Shown here piece by piece: positions 47,877 through 60,200 of a stretch of DNA of 64,000 bases. This DNA is from Intoshia linei (lineage: Eukaryota > Orthonectida > Rhopaluridae), in the NCBI GenBank assembly GCA_001642005.1, contig LWCA01000018.1:1-64000 (forward strand), written 5' to 3'. The notes below the pieces were generated by a model. It was not told the origin of the DNA and searched no databases. It saw nothing but the letters and a program-made list of their open reading frames with translations. The translations under genes and the position numbers were made by a program. The first letter of the stretch is position 1, and each line of letters starts with the position of its first letter.

Positions 47877-50800
47877 TCAATCGAAAACTTTTCTTTTGTT
47901 TTGATTGTTAAAATTTCCAGAGTGTCTTGAACCGTTGGAATTTGAATTGTTAAATCTTTTATTTCCTCTATTAAATCCGTTTGATCCACGGAAGGAACGA
48001 TTGTTATTGTTGTCTCTACGGTTAAAATTTCCATTGCCATTTCCACGCCTAGAGTCGTTAGATCGATTGAAACTGCGACCGCTTTGAAAAGTTGGTCGAC
48101 TCGCAAATTTTTCTAATTCTACAAGTTCGGTAGCTTTCGATAATTGTAGATATCCAGAATCTTCCCAGTGTTCTTCAACATATTCAACCAATTTGTTGGG
48201 TATATCAAACATGCAGCCCTAAAAATTGATTAAAACATGTTAGGAAATAAAATTACCATATTGTCTGCCATAATGTTTAAATTTTTAATTTCTTCTGTAA
48301 TATCTGGGAATTTTTCGTTAAAAATATTCCAAATGTATCTCTTGGTGCGAACTTCATTGTCAGATGTAATTTGAAATGTAGTGTAACCCTAATTTTAAAA
48401 AGTATTATAATTTATTTTAGCACGTTTATAATCAGTCTTCAATTTAAAGGCCTTTACAATATATTTAATCTAAAAATCTAGTCCTCATTAAATGAAAAAA
48501 ATATTTTTAATTTTTAATCTATTCAGAAAAAAGTTGACCATCAGATTCGAGCGTCTTAACCCTTTCACTGTCTGATACAATTTTATGTACTATCACCACG
48601 TCTGGAATTTATATTTTAATTTAAACTTGTATTATTTTTAAATTACCTATGTGAAAATGTATGAAAATAAAAGAATAAAGTTTTTCAAATTATGCTGTGT
48701 ATAGTATAGAATACACAGGCAGTGAAAGGGTTAAACCATTTCATAATCTCATTTTGTAATTTTAATAAATAAATACCTTTCGGCCGTCGATAATTGACGA
48801 ACTACTAAGACAGTCTTTACCACACAAAACAACCAACGCTTTAGCTATTGCACTTTCGGCACCACCAATTTCAGCAATAAGCTTAGCAGCAGTTAAATGT
48901 AATTTATCAGACAAGATATCGTCAATATCCTTAATTTTTCTAAAAAAATATTTTAAAAAATGTGAGAATTCTGACATCTAGCAAGAAACAAAAACCAAAA
49001 ATAAAACAACTTAATTTAATGTAAATTCCCTCTGAAGAACGGAAGTCCGATACAATTTTTAAAATTACCTAATTATCCGAATCTTTCGATATTATGGTGA
49101 AAATTGAAAAACTTACTAGACCAATAAGACATTTAACCTTACTCTAGACCAGTGGTTTCAGTTGAGGTTCGTGAATTTCAAATAAAATAAATATTTTGAA
49201 CGTAATACGAACTCCGTATACTATTTAAATCGGGAACCACTGCCCTAGACACTCCCTCTAAATAAACCAAGTCATCAAAAATATTTCAAATTTTTAGGAC
49301 CCAATTCTATTATTTTAATACTAAAATTTTTATAAAAATAAATGTTGAGCGACAAAGACGAACATACGACACTCGACGTTACCGAAAATAAAAAATGGAC
49401 TCCTAACGTAAAATATGCGTAATATCACATAGCCTTAGCCACCTGTTAAGGATTTTAACTTGACACAAAATTGTCATGATATTCAAGAATATAACTTTAA
49501 TATATAAAAAGTACTCAATAGACTCCTCAATTTCCGCGTCAATCATATTATCGACAGTAGGCATTCCAACACGTTGAAATTTAATTTTCTAGAATAAATA
49601 AAAAAAATAAAATTTTTATTTACTGCAATTCTTTCAATCTTATTAATTTGATCTTGCTGTTCTCTCTTGTATAAACAGATACATACTCCGTTTTTCCCAG
49701 CTCTAGCAGTTCTGCCGGATCTGTGAATATAGCTTTCAACAAGATTTGGTGTACCGCATTGAATAACCAAATCAATTTGTAAATCAATTCCTCTTGAAGC
49801 GACATCTGTAGTGATGAGTATTTTAAATTTCCCTTTTCTAAAATCAGCTAGAATGGCCTCTCTGCTTTCTTGAGCAACATTACCATGCAAAACACGACCA
49901 TGTATTTTTTCAATGCCACCCAATTCATCAGCGTCCCTTTTAGTTTCGCAAAATATAATCACTCGACCAGACGAACCTTCCTGATGGGCATACATTTTAA
50001 TGAGTCTACAAATAGCTTGAGGTCGATCGTGGTACCCGCATAACATGGAAAGATGCTAAATAAAACATTACACAGCATATTCAGCATACTTACATTAATA
50101 TTCTGACCAGTCTGATTTCCATCACTAGCTACAAGATCGACAGTTTTGTATTTGGGTGACAAATATTTGGAAGAATTTTTTTTTAACCAAGTTGGTAGGG
50201 TGGCAGAAAAAAACAATGATTGTGGTTTATTTTCTTCATCATATGTAGCACAATCCAAAATTTCTTCAACTGGCTCAGAAAAACCCATATCCAACATTCT
50301 GTCGACTTCATCCAAAATAACGTGTTTTAAACCAGATAAATCTATTCTATCACTATTGATGTGGTCTAATATTCTCCCAGGTGTTCCAATTAAAATGTCT
50401 ATTCCTCTTCGAATGGCTGCAACTAAATTACATATTAAGAAAGATTCAATAAAATAATACTCTGTGGTTTATAGTCTGTTCCGCCATAAAAACAAGATAT
50501 TTTAAGCGTAGAGCTTAATTTTTTAAATGTAGCGTCAATTTGATTTGCTAATTCGCGGGTTGGTGTCAAGATAATTACACTTATTTTTTTTGAATTGGTT
50601 TGCTTTGTTTCAATTTTTTCGATCAATGGTAATGCAAAAGCCAACTAATATTCAAAATTACATTGTTAATAAATAATACGATACTGTTTTTCCAGTCCCA
50701 GTTCCTAAATGACAATCATAATTAATCTGTATATTTATCAATGCTAATCAAAACTTACTTGCTTTACCCACAACGTCTTGGTTATTGAATATATAATTGT

Positions 50801-51031
50801 AAGTTTTATATTGAATTGGAAATAATTTTGTAATTCCCATGTCTAATCATTTAAAAATTAAATTAACAATATTTAAACAAAACCTGTCAATTTTTTTACG
50901 GTGGTTGGTCGAATATTATAATTTGAAAAACACGTCACATCCTAAATTAAGTGTTATTAAAAATAGATTTACGATATAGTACACAATTATAATATTAAAT
51001 TAGGTGTATTCACGGTGTTTAATATGGCCAT
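47877..51031 (-). CDS. DDX21: DEAD-box nucleolar RNA helicase, DDX21/DDX50 type with GUCT domain
   Basis: Minus-strand exons in phase: 50941-50884, 50842-50759, 50704-50685 (20 nt), 50644-50461, 50422-50094, 50055-49624, 49588-49515, 48939-48777, 48388-48257 and 48218-47877; a candidate first exon 51031-51014 supplies MAILNT, for about 611 aa. Motifs: the Q-motif region TKLFPIQYKTY, ARTGTGKT (Walker A), PTRELANQ, GTPGR, DEVD, SAT, then in domain 2 IIFCETKRDA, TTDVASRGIDL and SYIHRSGRTARAG. A DEVD box plus a C-terminal GUCT domain (GCMFDIPNKLVEYVEEHWED) and a Gly/Arg/Asn tail define the Gu/RH-II group. Family members act in rRNA processing and polymerase transcription. The Lys-rich N-terminal region of DDX21 is absent. 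The first exon is uncertain. Confidence 0.93.
48560..48730. mobile_element. piggyBac-type MITE in a DDX21 intron
   Basis: TTAA at 48556-48559 and 48731-48734 flank a 171-bp element with inverted ends CCCTTTCACTG(T/C)CTG. The TTAA target and CCC...GGG ends are piggyBac features. The ends differ from those of the 21156 element, so it belongs to another family. It sits in the intron 48389-48776. Confidence 0.85.
49150..49242. mobile_element. Short hAT-type MITE in a DDX21 intron
   Basis: CAGTGGTTTCAGTTG and AATCGGGAACCACTG bound a 93-bp copy. Flanking 8-mers CTCTAGAC (49142-49149) and CCCTAGAC (49243-49250) match at seven of eight positions. Confidence 0.75.
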
Positions 51032-52635
51032 GAATGCTTATTCATTTTCAATACTATTTACATTATTGATTTGCTGAAATTTTGCAAACTAAAATGTGTA
51101 AATAAACGCTAATAAGTACTTCATACTAGTGGTCCCGATTCAAACCATGTGCGGACAAACATTTCAAAATATTTATTTTTTTGGACCCCAAAGGAAACAT
51201 GAAAAAATTAAAGGTTTTTCTCATATGATTTGGTAAAATCGTTTTTCAAAAAAATTTTGGAAAAAGGGAATTTTCCCTTAAGGGTTGGTAAAATTAGATT
51301 TTTATATTGTGATTGGATAAAATGGACTTTTATCATAATGTTTGGTATAATCGAATTTTTCAAAAAAATATAGAAAAAAGGGATTTTCCCTTAAGGGTTG
51401 GTAAAATTAATTTTTTATTTTTGAGTTGGATTAAGTTCATTTTTCTCATCAGGTTTGGTAAAATCTGATTTTTAAAAAAAATATTATAAAAAGGGGATTT
51501 TTCCTAACGATTGAAATTTATTTTTATTAAATATTATTAAATTTTATTGATTCCGGAATAAAAGTGGGATTTTTGAAATAATAATGTAGTGGTCGTATAA
51601 GCTTTTGGAAAATTCCAAACGTCTGGCAATTCTGTAATACATATTAAAAATTCTATAAAAATAAAGAAAAGTTGATAAATTTTTTATTTTCTTTTGACTC
51701 ACGAACTCCAGGCATCTACTTTTGAACTTTAAAGGGTTTCAGGAACCCAAATCGGGAACCACTGCTTTATACGAATTGTGCGTTATGTTATACTTATGTA
51801 TTGAGGATAGTATTGACATATTGAACATGGATTATTGTCACGCGTTACATTGACAAAGACAGGAAAGAAGACATCTTTCTTATCAAGAAATATCTCCAAT
51901 GTTCCCTATCGACAGGTCGCACTGTAATTCATTCTAGATTTTTTTTCATTTTAAAAAAATTGAACCAAATTTATTTTAAAACTACATCAACTAAAAGTAC
52001 AACTTTGTTATTATCATTTTTGTATTTATTACAATGCTGATAAAATTCATCCGAAATGTGCTTCTGCTAATTATTGATACTGAACATACAAATTCGTTTA
52101 CAATTTAAATTCTTAATGTTAAAATTAGATAAGTCCACCCTCGACAGAGCTAGGTACTGTTTGTACGTAGTCCAAAACAGCCAAGCTCGTAGTTATATAT
52201 TAACGATTAAACCAATCAATTAAAACTATTTCGCTACGCTTCTAAAAAAATAGTGACAAGTACATTACTCACATGGTTTTTTCATAAATAGAATTTTAAA
52301 ATACAACCCACTCAACCAATCAATAATATTTCATATTTTAACAGGTGAGTTTCAACAATGTAAATAAAATTTAGTATGTTTCTAAACTCTGTGTAGACTA
52401 AGCCTTGGTAAACAATATTTGTAAAGGGGTACTGAATAAGCCAAAACATTAACATAATTGAAATTCATCAACTAAAAATTCACTGGAGATCAAATCAAAT
52501 GGAGAATCTAAAGATGACTGACAATTTTAGAAAATCGCTATATTCTTAATATCTAATATTTGATAAACATTATATTGGAATGTTTATGCAATGAATATAC
52601 ATTTTTAGAATATATCATGAAGTATATAAATAACA
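51032..52635. other. Intergenic with one hAT-type element
   Basis: Contains the element at 51127-51764. A short G+C-richer stretch at about 51835-51925 is open in some frames on both strands, but no gene can be supported. A repeat-like block, GAGCTAGGTACTGTTTGTAC at about 52146, recurs in variant form near 54872 and 58140. Confidence 0.5.
51127..51764. mobile_element. hAT-type element, 638 bp, with internal GGGTTGGTAAAAT units
   Basis: The ends (C/T)AGTGGT(T)CCCGATT are inverted. Flanking 8-mers CTTCATAC (51119-51126) and CTTTATAC (51765-51772) match at seven of eight positions. The interior 51240-51510 carries about four degenerate copies of the tandem motif. About 51480-51600 is nearly the reverse complement of 58260-58390. 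Confidence 0.78.
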
Positions 52636-52845
52636 TTAATCAAAAATTACATTATCTGAAATGACTTCGATGTCACTGATAAGTTCACGTTTTATATCTA
52701 ATTTAATTTTTTTCTCAACAGTTTCATTTAAATCTGTATCTGAAATGTCTTCCAATTCCTTTTTTCGCTTTATAATTTTTTTCTAAAATATTAAATATTA
52801 TCCCAAATAATCAAGAAATACTTTTTTATTTTCAGATTTCGACAT
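52636..52845 (-). CDS. Small charged protein, 56 aa
   Basis: Two exons, 52845-52822 and 52782-52636, join in phase across a 39-nt GT-AG intron (ending ATATTTTAG). The protein starts MSKSENKKKKIIKRKKELED, then is acidic and basic in alternation (TVEKKIKLDIKRELISDIEV) and ends VIFD. It has no recognised domain; the basic start could be a nuclear signal. Good splice sites, conserved phase and a start codon 48 bp from that of WBP2 on the other strand support a real gene. It could also be a fragment of something longer. Confidence 0.55.
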
Positions 52846-52893
52846 GTGACCAACGATAAAATACTCTAATATTGTTGAAATGAAATATTACCA

Positions 52894-54168
52894 ATGGTTA
52901 TGCGATATAACCTTGGAAATATTTTAGATTCTGGAATTGAAATTATAAAATTTTGCGTATTAACGATATTTATTTTTGTTTATTGACTCATACATTTGAC
53001 TAAATTGAATATCTACTCAGATATACTCTTTCCAATGTCCCTCAATTCGGTAACATTTAAGTGGATTTTTGGGTTTTTTTAAAAATGTTTATTTAGTCGC
53101 ACACTAAAGAAGGAAACTTGATTTTGTATAGAGGGGAACAGTATGTTATTGTAAATTACAATTAATTTCGATTAATAGGTTACTGTTAAAATGTAAAAAT
53201 ATTGATTTGAAAGCGGATTATCCGAAACCTCATTTTTCTAAAAAAATGAACGGATGCATATTTTTAACTACCCACCGCGTAACACTTGTACTATTTCGTG
53301 TAGTTCTTTGAGTTTTTATGATACTATTTTTACTTATATTTTAGATTATTTTCATCAATAAAAACCCATCTAGTGCTTGTGGTTCCATTTGTGCTAATTT
53401 TAACAATGCAAAGAATATTAAAATTGAACAACCGATTTTTGGAGCTAACAAAATATTGGCAAATTTAAATTCCGAGTGTTTTAGTAATACATTAGTTTTT
53501 TTTGAGAAATAATATTAGATAACAATGTGGCGGAATTTCCAATAACACTTTGGTTTAATAATGGCGGGGCTATTGATTTTGCTACAACCTGGAAGCGAGT
53601 TGTTCAGCAAAGTAATTTATATGTTAGTTTTTACGTTAACTAAAAATTTTAGTGTCAAATCGCTATAATACTCGAATTTATATTACGCAAATGCTTAACA
53701 CCAATACTTGTTATATGGCTTATTCTCAAGCAAATTTTACAAATACAACCGCATATCCTTATATGCCCTATGATCAGTTTCCTGTGGGCAATACTGGTTA
53801 TTTTTTTGATTAATAAGTGTCATGTCAAATGTAGAAATTTTTAATTGTAAATTTCGGCACAGTAGGACCAATATTGTGATTTTATTGACTAGGCGGATTT
53901 TTAATACTATTCATTTGATTTTCATAAATAATGGCAAAAATGTCTTTGAATTTGTTATTCAACGTTGAAATGTTTGTTTGTTTAAATGTATGAATGTAGA
54001 TAATGTACTCATTACAAATTTACCACCACCGTATCCTGGGTTGAATAATTCTGCCGTTGATACAACTCAAACTGCTTTTACTCCCACGTCAAGTAATTAT
54101 ACTGTTTATATTAGGTATACTTTTAATTTTTAGAAGACCCAACTTTACCTCCAGCCTATATTCCATAA
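52894..54168 (+). CDS. WBP2: WW-domain-binding protein 2 homologue (GRAM domain, PPxY)
   Basis: Exons in phase: 52894-52896 (candidate ATG-only exon), 53097-53140, 53179-53278, 53345-53483, 53519-53611, 53653-53796, 54000-54092 and 54134-54168, about 216 aa. The GRAM domain occupies the first half: LLLKCKNIDLKADYPKPHF, NGCIFLTTHRIIFINKN, then IKIEQPIFGANKILANLNSE and LWFNNGGAIDFA, which follow WBP2 (family: GTVYLTPYRVIF, IKQPVFGANYIKG, AGGAIEF). The C-terminal part is Tyr/Pro-rich with PPPYPG and a final PPAYIP, both PPxY motifs for WW-domain partners such as YAP and NEDD4. The tail is shorter than in human WBP2 (261 aa). The first exon is the weakest part. AATAAA occurs at 54229; the Sidekick stop codon is only 79 bp beyond the WBP2 stop. 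Confidence 0.86.
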
Positions 54169-54246
54169 TAGTATAAATATAAATAATTATTAATTAATCA
54201 AGTGAAAATGTGTTGATTATTTAATTTCAATAAAGTATTTACAATT

Positions 54247-57200
54247 TTACAAATATGGTAATCCTGGTAGAGGATCTCTTGACCTTGCAATGTTCTTAAT
54301 ACTCGAGTTTTTGTATAATGGTTCCGGGTTTTCGTGTTCATTAGTACTGAGCATTCTATTTTCTTCCGCTATTCTAGGTATTGTCACGTTTGTTATTTCA
54401 TCAACAAATGTAGGTGGGAGATCTGGTAGCGGTCCTTCGGTTGAACTGTGCATTTTTTTGATATTTACATAATACCCTTCATTTAAACAGTGGGTACTCT
54501 AAAAAGGCAATATATTTGATTTAAAATAATGGAAAACTGATAAATCAGAGGTGGGGAAACTGCGGCCTTCTGAACCATCTGAATTTATTATTAAAATACT
54601 GGTAAAAGCGTTTTTTTTAAATAAAAATGTATACATTTAATGGGATGCCAATTGTTTTTAAAATTTTTACGCAAATGTTAACAAAACAAAATTAAGATGG
54701 AATAATTCACTTTAAAGTAAAAAGTAATGTGATATGACGGTTCCACCTAAAACATGTTTGGGAACCACTCTTTTAAAGGATTGATAATAGTGAATAGTAG
54801 GATTTTTAAATTAGATTTTCAACGTGAATTTATTTTTTTGGTAAAATAAAAATGTGCACTCGGCAGACCTAGGTGCTGTTTGTACGTAGTACATAACAGT
54901 CAATCTAGGTAAAATATTTAAGGGTTGGTAAAATTTTGGTTTTTTCTCATAAGATTTTACTAAATTGAATAAAATATGCTAAAAATTTATCTTTCACCCC
55001 AATCATCTAAAATTTTCGTATTCATCCCTAATAAAATTATTCACCACATGAAAAACACTGCTGCATTAGATTAAATTTTATTTAGAAAGGTGCGGCCTTA
55101 TTAATTTTTTTTGGGACGTTAGTTCAGCCTTCGAACAGTAAATGCTTCCCCATCTGTGGCATAAACCCATAACTGTATAATATATACTGTATATTAAGGT
55201 GTCTCAAAAAAAATGAAAAATTATATTTTTGAACATAATTAGGTATAATAGTGATCAAGTATAAAAAAAATGATATTTCCAAAATATTAATGCATTTCAA
55301 CGAATATTGAAGATATCCTGACCATTTAAAATTTTCTATATATTACAAAATTAAAAATGAACTTTATTTTAAGATAAATTGGTGTTCGAGCTTTCAAACG
55401 TGGTACCGACTTCATAATATTGTTCTCCATGTTTAGCTATACAGTTTATTTTTTTAAATTTGTAATATATAGTATATATATAGAAAACTTTAAATGGTCA
55501 GACTATCTTCACCGTTATTAGTTGGCTGAAAATATTTTACAATAGTTAATATTTTAGTAATACTATAATTTTAAACCCTAAGGATATTTTTTCTAAATAC
55601 CCATGAGAAACCTTATTGTATATCATAGAAAAGTAATAATTAAATTGAAAAATTACTATTTTTGATCTTTTATGAAATAGTTTATATAATTTTATAAATC
55701 TTGCGTAATTAAATATTTATATAAATTCACAGTAACCCATACACTGTACATTGTACATAAAATACACTTTTTTAACTCAATATGGGTAAAAGTGGATTTT
55801 TGCCTTAAGGGTTGGTAAATTTTGATGTTAAGTAAAAATTGTTACATTTAAGTAGACGCCTAAAATTTATATTGTCTTTTTTTGTAATTGTAATTTCGTT
55901 TTAGTGGCTCGCCAAAAATTTTAGCTTCAATTACCGGTTTACAAAAAATATTGAATAGTGAAAATTTAATTAATTCTCCAATTTGGACCCAATACACCTG
56001 GAAGTAAAAAATTTCAGTGTATGATAATCAGCTTATAAATAGATTTAAAGATCTATTAAATCTGTACATTCCTGAATGGATTGGAAATTCATTTGATGTA
56101 GATGCGGCATTTATAATACAAAATAAAATTCCGCTTTTTGAAAATTTGAGTATTCTTTTAAATAAAACTTTTATTATTAAAAAATTTTAGCATAGATTTA
56201 AAATTTAAATGTACACAATGATACTAACACTGCGACTAATACAACTTTGTAAGATTTTTCAGGTGCGAGATCAATAAGTGGGGAATGCGTGGGTTAGACT
56301 GTATATTGAAATGCACTAAAAAAATTGAAAATTTTAAAATTACAATTTCTCGAGATGTCATTGGATATGCACAGCTGGTTTCGGAACTACAATCAGAATG
56401 TAAATTATTCGAGGAAATGACTTGATTTCCCTTAATAATACCAAAGTTGTCAATATTTTGACTTTGAGGTACTCGATATTGTAAACTAAAAATATTTATT
56501 AAGTACATATATTTCAAAATTATATAAAATATATTTTATTATTAACAAAATCTGCATCTGAAAACAGGGTTCCCAACATGGGCAATGTGGCCCAATGGGC
56601 CACTTTAATACACAAAAATAATGGACAAATTCAAAATTTTTCTATTTAACGTACAAATTATTAACCCTGACGTTTAAAAACTTTTTGTTTCAATCAATTT
56701 TACTAAAAAAGATATTTAAAAAAATGTACCTACCTGCAAACAAAAACAACTTACGACTGTGGACATTCCATGTGATCATAATGCAATATATCATTTTATA
56801 ATGGTTCCCAATAATGGAAGAATCGACCTCTTTGGACTGATTCAAGATTTTCATTATTAATTATGTGCGTAGTTAAATCAGTGGTTCCCGATTCAAATAA
56901 TGAAGGACCCCATTTCAAAACTATTTTTCATAATTTATTTTTTGGGCCCAAAGAAAACATGAAATATACATGTATAACATTTATGAAAAAATTAAAAGTT
57001 AATTTAAAATTAATCAATTTAAATCTTAAAAATAATGTGACATTTTAATTATTTATTATAGCTCATGTTAAAATATATTGTTACTTTATTTTCATTCATA
57101 AAAAACGGACAAAAATGTCCTCTGCGAGTAGTAAAGGGTTAAGGAGAATTTAAAATATTTTTATCAAAGTTATATTTTGATTTTAGCCATTTTGTCAAAT

Positions 57201-60200
57201 CGGACTTAAACTATCTCAATGTCAAAGTAAATTTTTTACGGCCGTAGTATCAACTAGTAAAGTAGCTTTGCCAGTGAATTGGTGGAAAGGTTGTGCACCC
57301 TGTAATAGAGCATGGCTTCTCAAACTAGGAATCTATTTAGTTTACATACATTATCTATTGTTATGAATATTTGTTGATACAAATGTAAAATAATTAAAAT
57401 TACTTGTCTTGGAGTTGATAAATATTTCTTGAATTTGTTAAATTTTTTAAGGCTTGAATGGAAGAAGACAATTTGTGTCTACTTTTGGAGTTGCTATTTC
57501 GGCGACTTAGACTATTTTTGTTTAATGTAGCAAAGTCAGTATTCAAATTAACATAATTGACTTCATCAAAGTAATTTGTACAAATTTGCTGCCCTGTAGT
57601 AATACCCGTATTAACTTGATTAGAATAGCACAATTTTTGAAGTAAAGAATGTTTTGATCCAGAAACACAGAGAACGGAAATTATAATTATTATAATCATA
57701 ATAAAGATTAATGCAATAATAACCATAAACCACCATTTCATGTAAATTGGTTCATATTTCCAATTTTCAATGCTAATAAAAGACGAAGGAGAGCTCGGGT
57801 ACCCTATTCCGTGCACATTCATCGGTACTATTCGTATTCTAAAATCAGTTTCAGGTGAGATTTCTTTCTTTGCTATCGATATATTCATTATATTGGCATT
57901 TGTTGTTCGTAAAGATATCCATTTATCTAAATTTTTTGAGAATCAGTTAATTAAATGTCGGTTTAAAAGTTAACCTTAGCTACCTATTTTTAATTTTGAA
58001 ATTTTTTAACATGTGTAAATACTCAACTTTAATTTAACAATATAATGTGAAATGACCGGTCCATGGTCAAACACGTTTAGGGATCACTACTTTAAAGGGT
58101 TCGTAAAATTTTTTGATACAATTTTAATAAGTACGGCCTTGTCAGATCTAGTAACTGTTTATGCAAAGTAGTGTATTCAACTTTTTTCTCAGTACTTTTT
58201 AATAAACTTTAAATATTTTACTGAAATTTTGCAGAATTGCTAGATGTTGGGATTTTATACCAAAGCCTAGACAACCGCTACATTATTATTTCAAAAATCC
58301 CACTTTTATCCCGGAATCAATAAAATTTAATAATATTTAATAAAAATACAATTTCAATCTTTAGGGAAAATCCCCTTTTTCAAAATTTTTTTTTAAAATA
58401 AACTTAATCCAACCCAAAATAAAAAATCAAATTTTACCAACTCTTAAATGAAGAATCTGATTTTACTAAATCTTATGAGAAAACCTCTTATTCCATCCCC
58501 AAAATAAAAATTCAATTACCTACTTTTATGGGAAAAATCCTCTTTTTCCAATACTTTTTAGAAAAACACGATTTATCAAATGTTATGAGTCATAACAACA
58601 ACTTATGACAAAAAAAACCAATTATTTCAACACAAAATAAAAAATCAGATTTTACCAAACCCTTCGAGGATTGTCGAACATACTCTACCGAGTCTCCTTC
58701 CATAGAGAATTTATCGACATTTTTGTAAAATTGGTGTCTCATTTTTCAAAATTGAACATTATGATAATTTATAAATATAATAAATAATTATAAATTGTAT
58801 ATTGGGATTATTATCTAATTGTTTGTGATGTAATGTAAATTTTAACAAAATACTTTTTACTGAGTTTTTTTAAAGGTACTTAAGTAGTGCTTGCGCTCGA
58901 GAAATTTCGAAAATTTAAATATTCTTAAATTTAAAATTATATTTGAAAATTTCTAAAATGTAGATAGTTATACATGCAAATTGTTGTATGAATGCAAAAA
59001 TAAAATCTTCAGAAAATAATCATTTTTAATTTTCGCTAATAAATGTAAGTGTGTACAAACAAAATAATTTCAGTTATTACAATAAAAAAACAACATTAAA
59101 TTTTACGGTAATTCAATTCAGTTGTATGATTTAATTTATTAATTTGGTATTAGATTGTTTCTCTTTAAGATTACCGTTATTTTCTACGAACATTTATAGG
59201 AATATTTTTAGTGAGAAAACTATAAGGCAAAATGCTCTATTTGGGGTACCATGATGAATTATAAAAATTCTTCTACACCTGGTTTACATCGTCACTTAAC
59301 ACGCGTACATTTTATGATCAAATCATTGGGTGAGCCTGTAAATAAAAAACAAACATAATTATTCTTCCATAATTAAAAATGTTTATTATATTACTAACAG
59401 TATGAGTTAATATTTTTTTCGAGAATTCTCGAGAAATTGCAAGCACTATACTTAAGTATTTACAAAGTTTTGAAAATTTAAAAAGTACTTAGTTGTACTG
59501 TGCTGGGTTAAAAAAACTAAGTTGAACACATTAGTACAACGTACATAACAGTAAAGCTAGTGTACTAATAAATAAAAAATTACGAAATTTTTCCTGTAAT
59601 TGCACAATAACTTGGTTAGACGGATCGGTAATATTATTTAAACTCAAGCCTGGAGTTTTATTCCAATTGATCAATAATCCTTCATAAACATCATTAACGA
59701 CAATATCATTTTCAACTTTGAAAACATTCTCAGAATAATCCATATTAAAACGAATAGTAAATTTTTCACCCAATCCAATTCTCGTCTCTGCAGTAATAGA
59801 GACATCATACAAACTATGAATTTTCCCTTCATAAAGTTGATAAAGACAATTGAAAAGAAGACTATCATTAAGATTAATCGTGTACTTAACAATATGCTCC
59901 TCTTTAACTTGCAATTCAACATATTCAACCAAATATGATTTAATAATTCCATTTGCTTTACGCGGTGCGCACCAAGTTACATTAATTTTAGTAACATCGT
60001 ACATGAATATTTGAAAATTCTCAACTAATCCCGGTGTAGATTCCAACGTAGTTATATTTGTCTGCATAACAATATCTGACATTTCAACTAAACCAACACG
60101 TTTAACAATAATATTATACTTTGTAAAAGGTAATAAATCTGACAGGAAAAAAAAATTGAAATTTCTGGAAACGTTATAAACTTTGACTGTATTACGTGAT

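Noticed and set aside
51835-51925. Short G+C-richer stretch open in more than one frame
   Set aside because: No splice-consistent neighbours and no recognised protein; probably repeat sequence.
53653-53820. WBP2 ending at the TAA after GYFFD (about 53814)
   Set aside because: A donor at 53797 joins two further exons in phase that supply PPPYPG and PPAY, as expected for the family.
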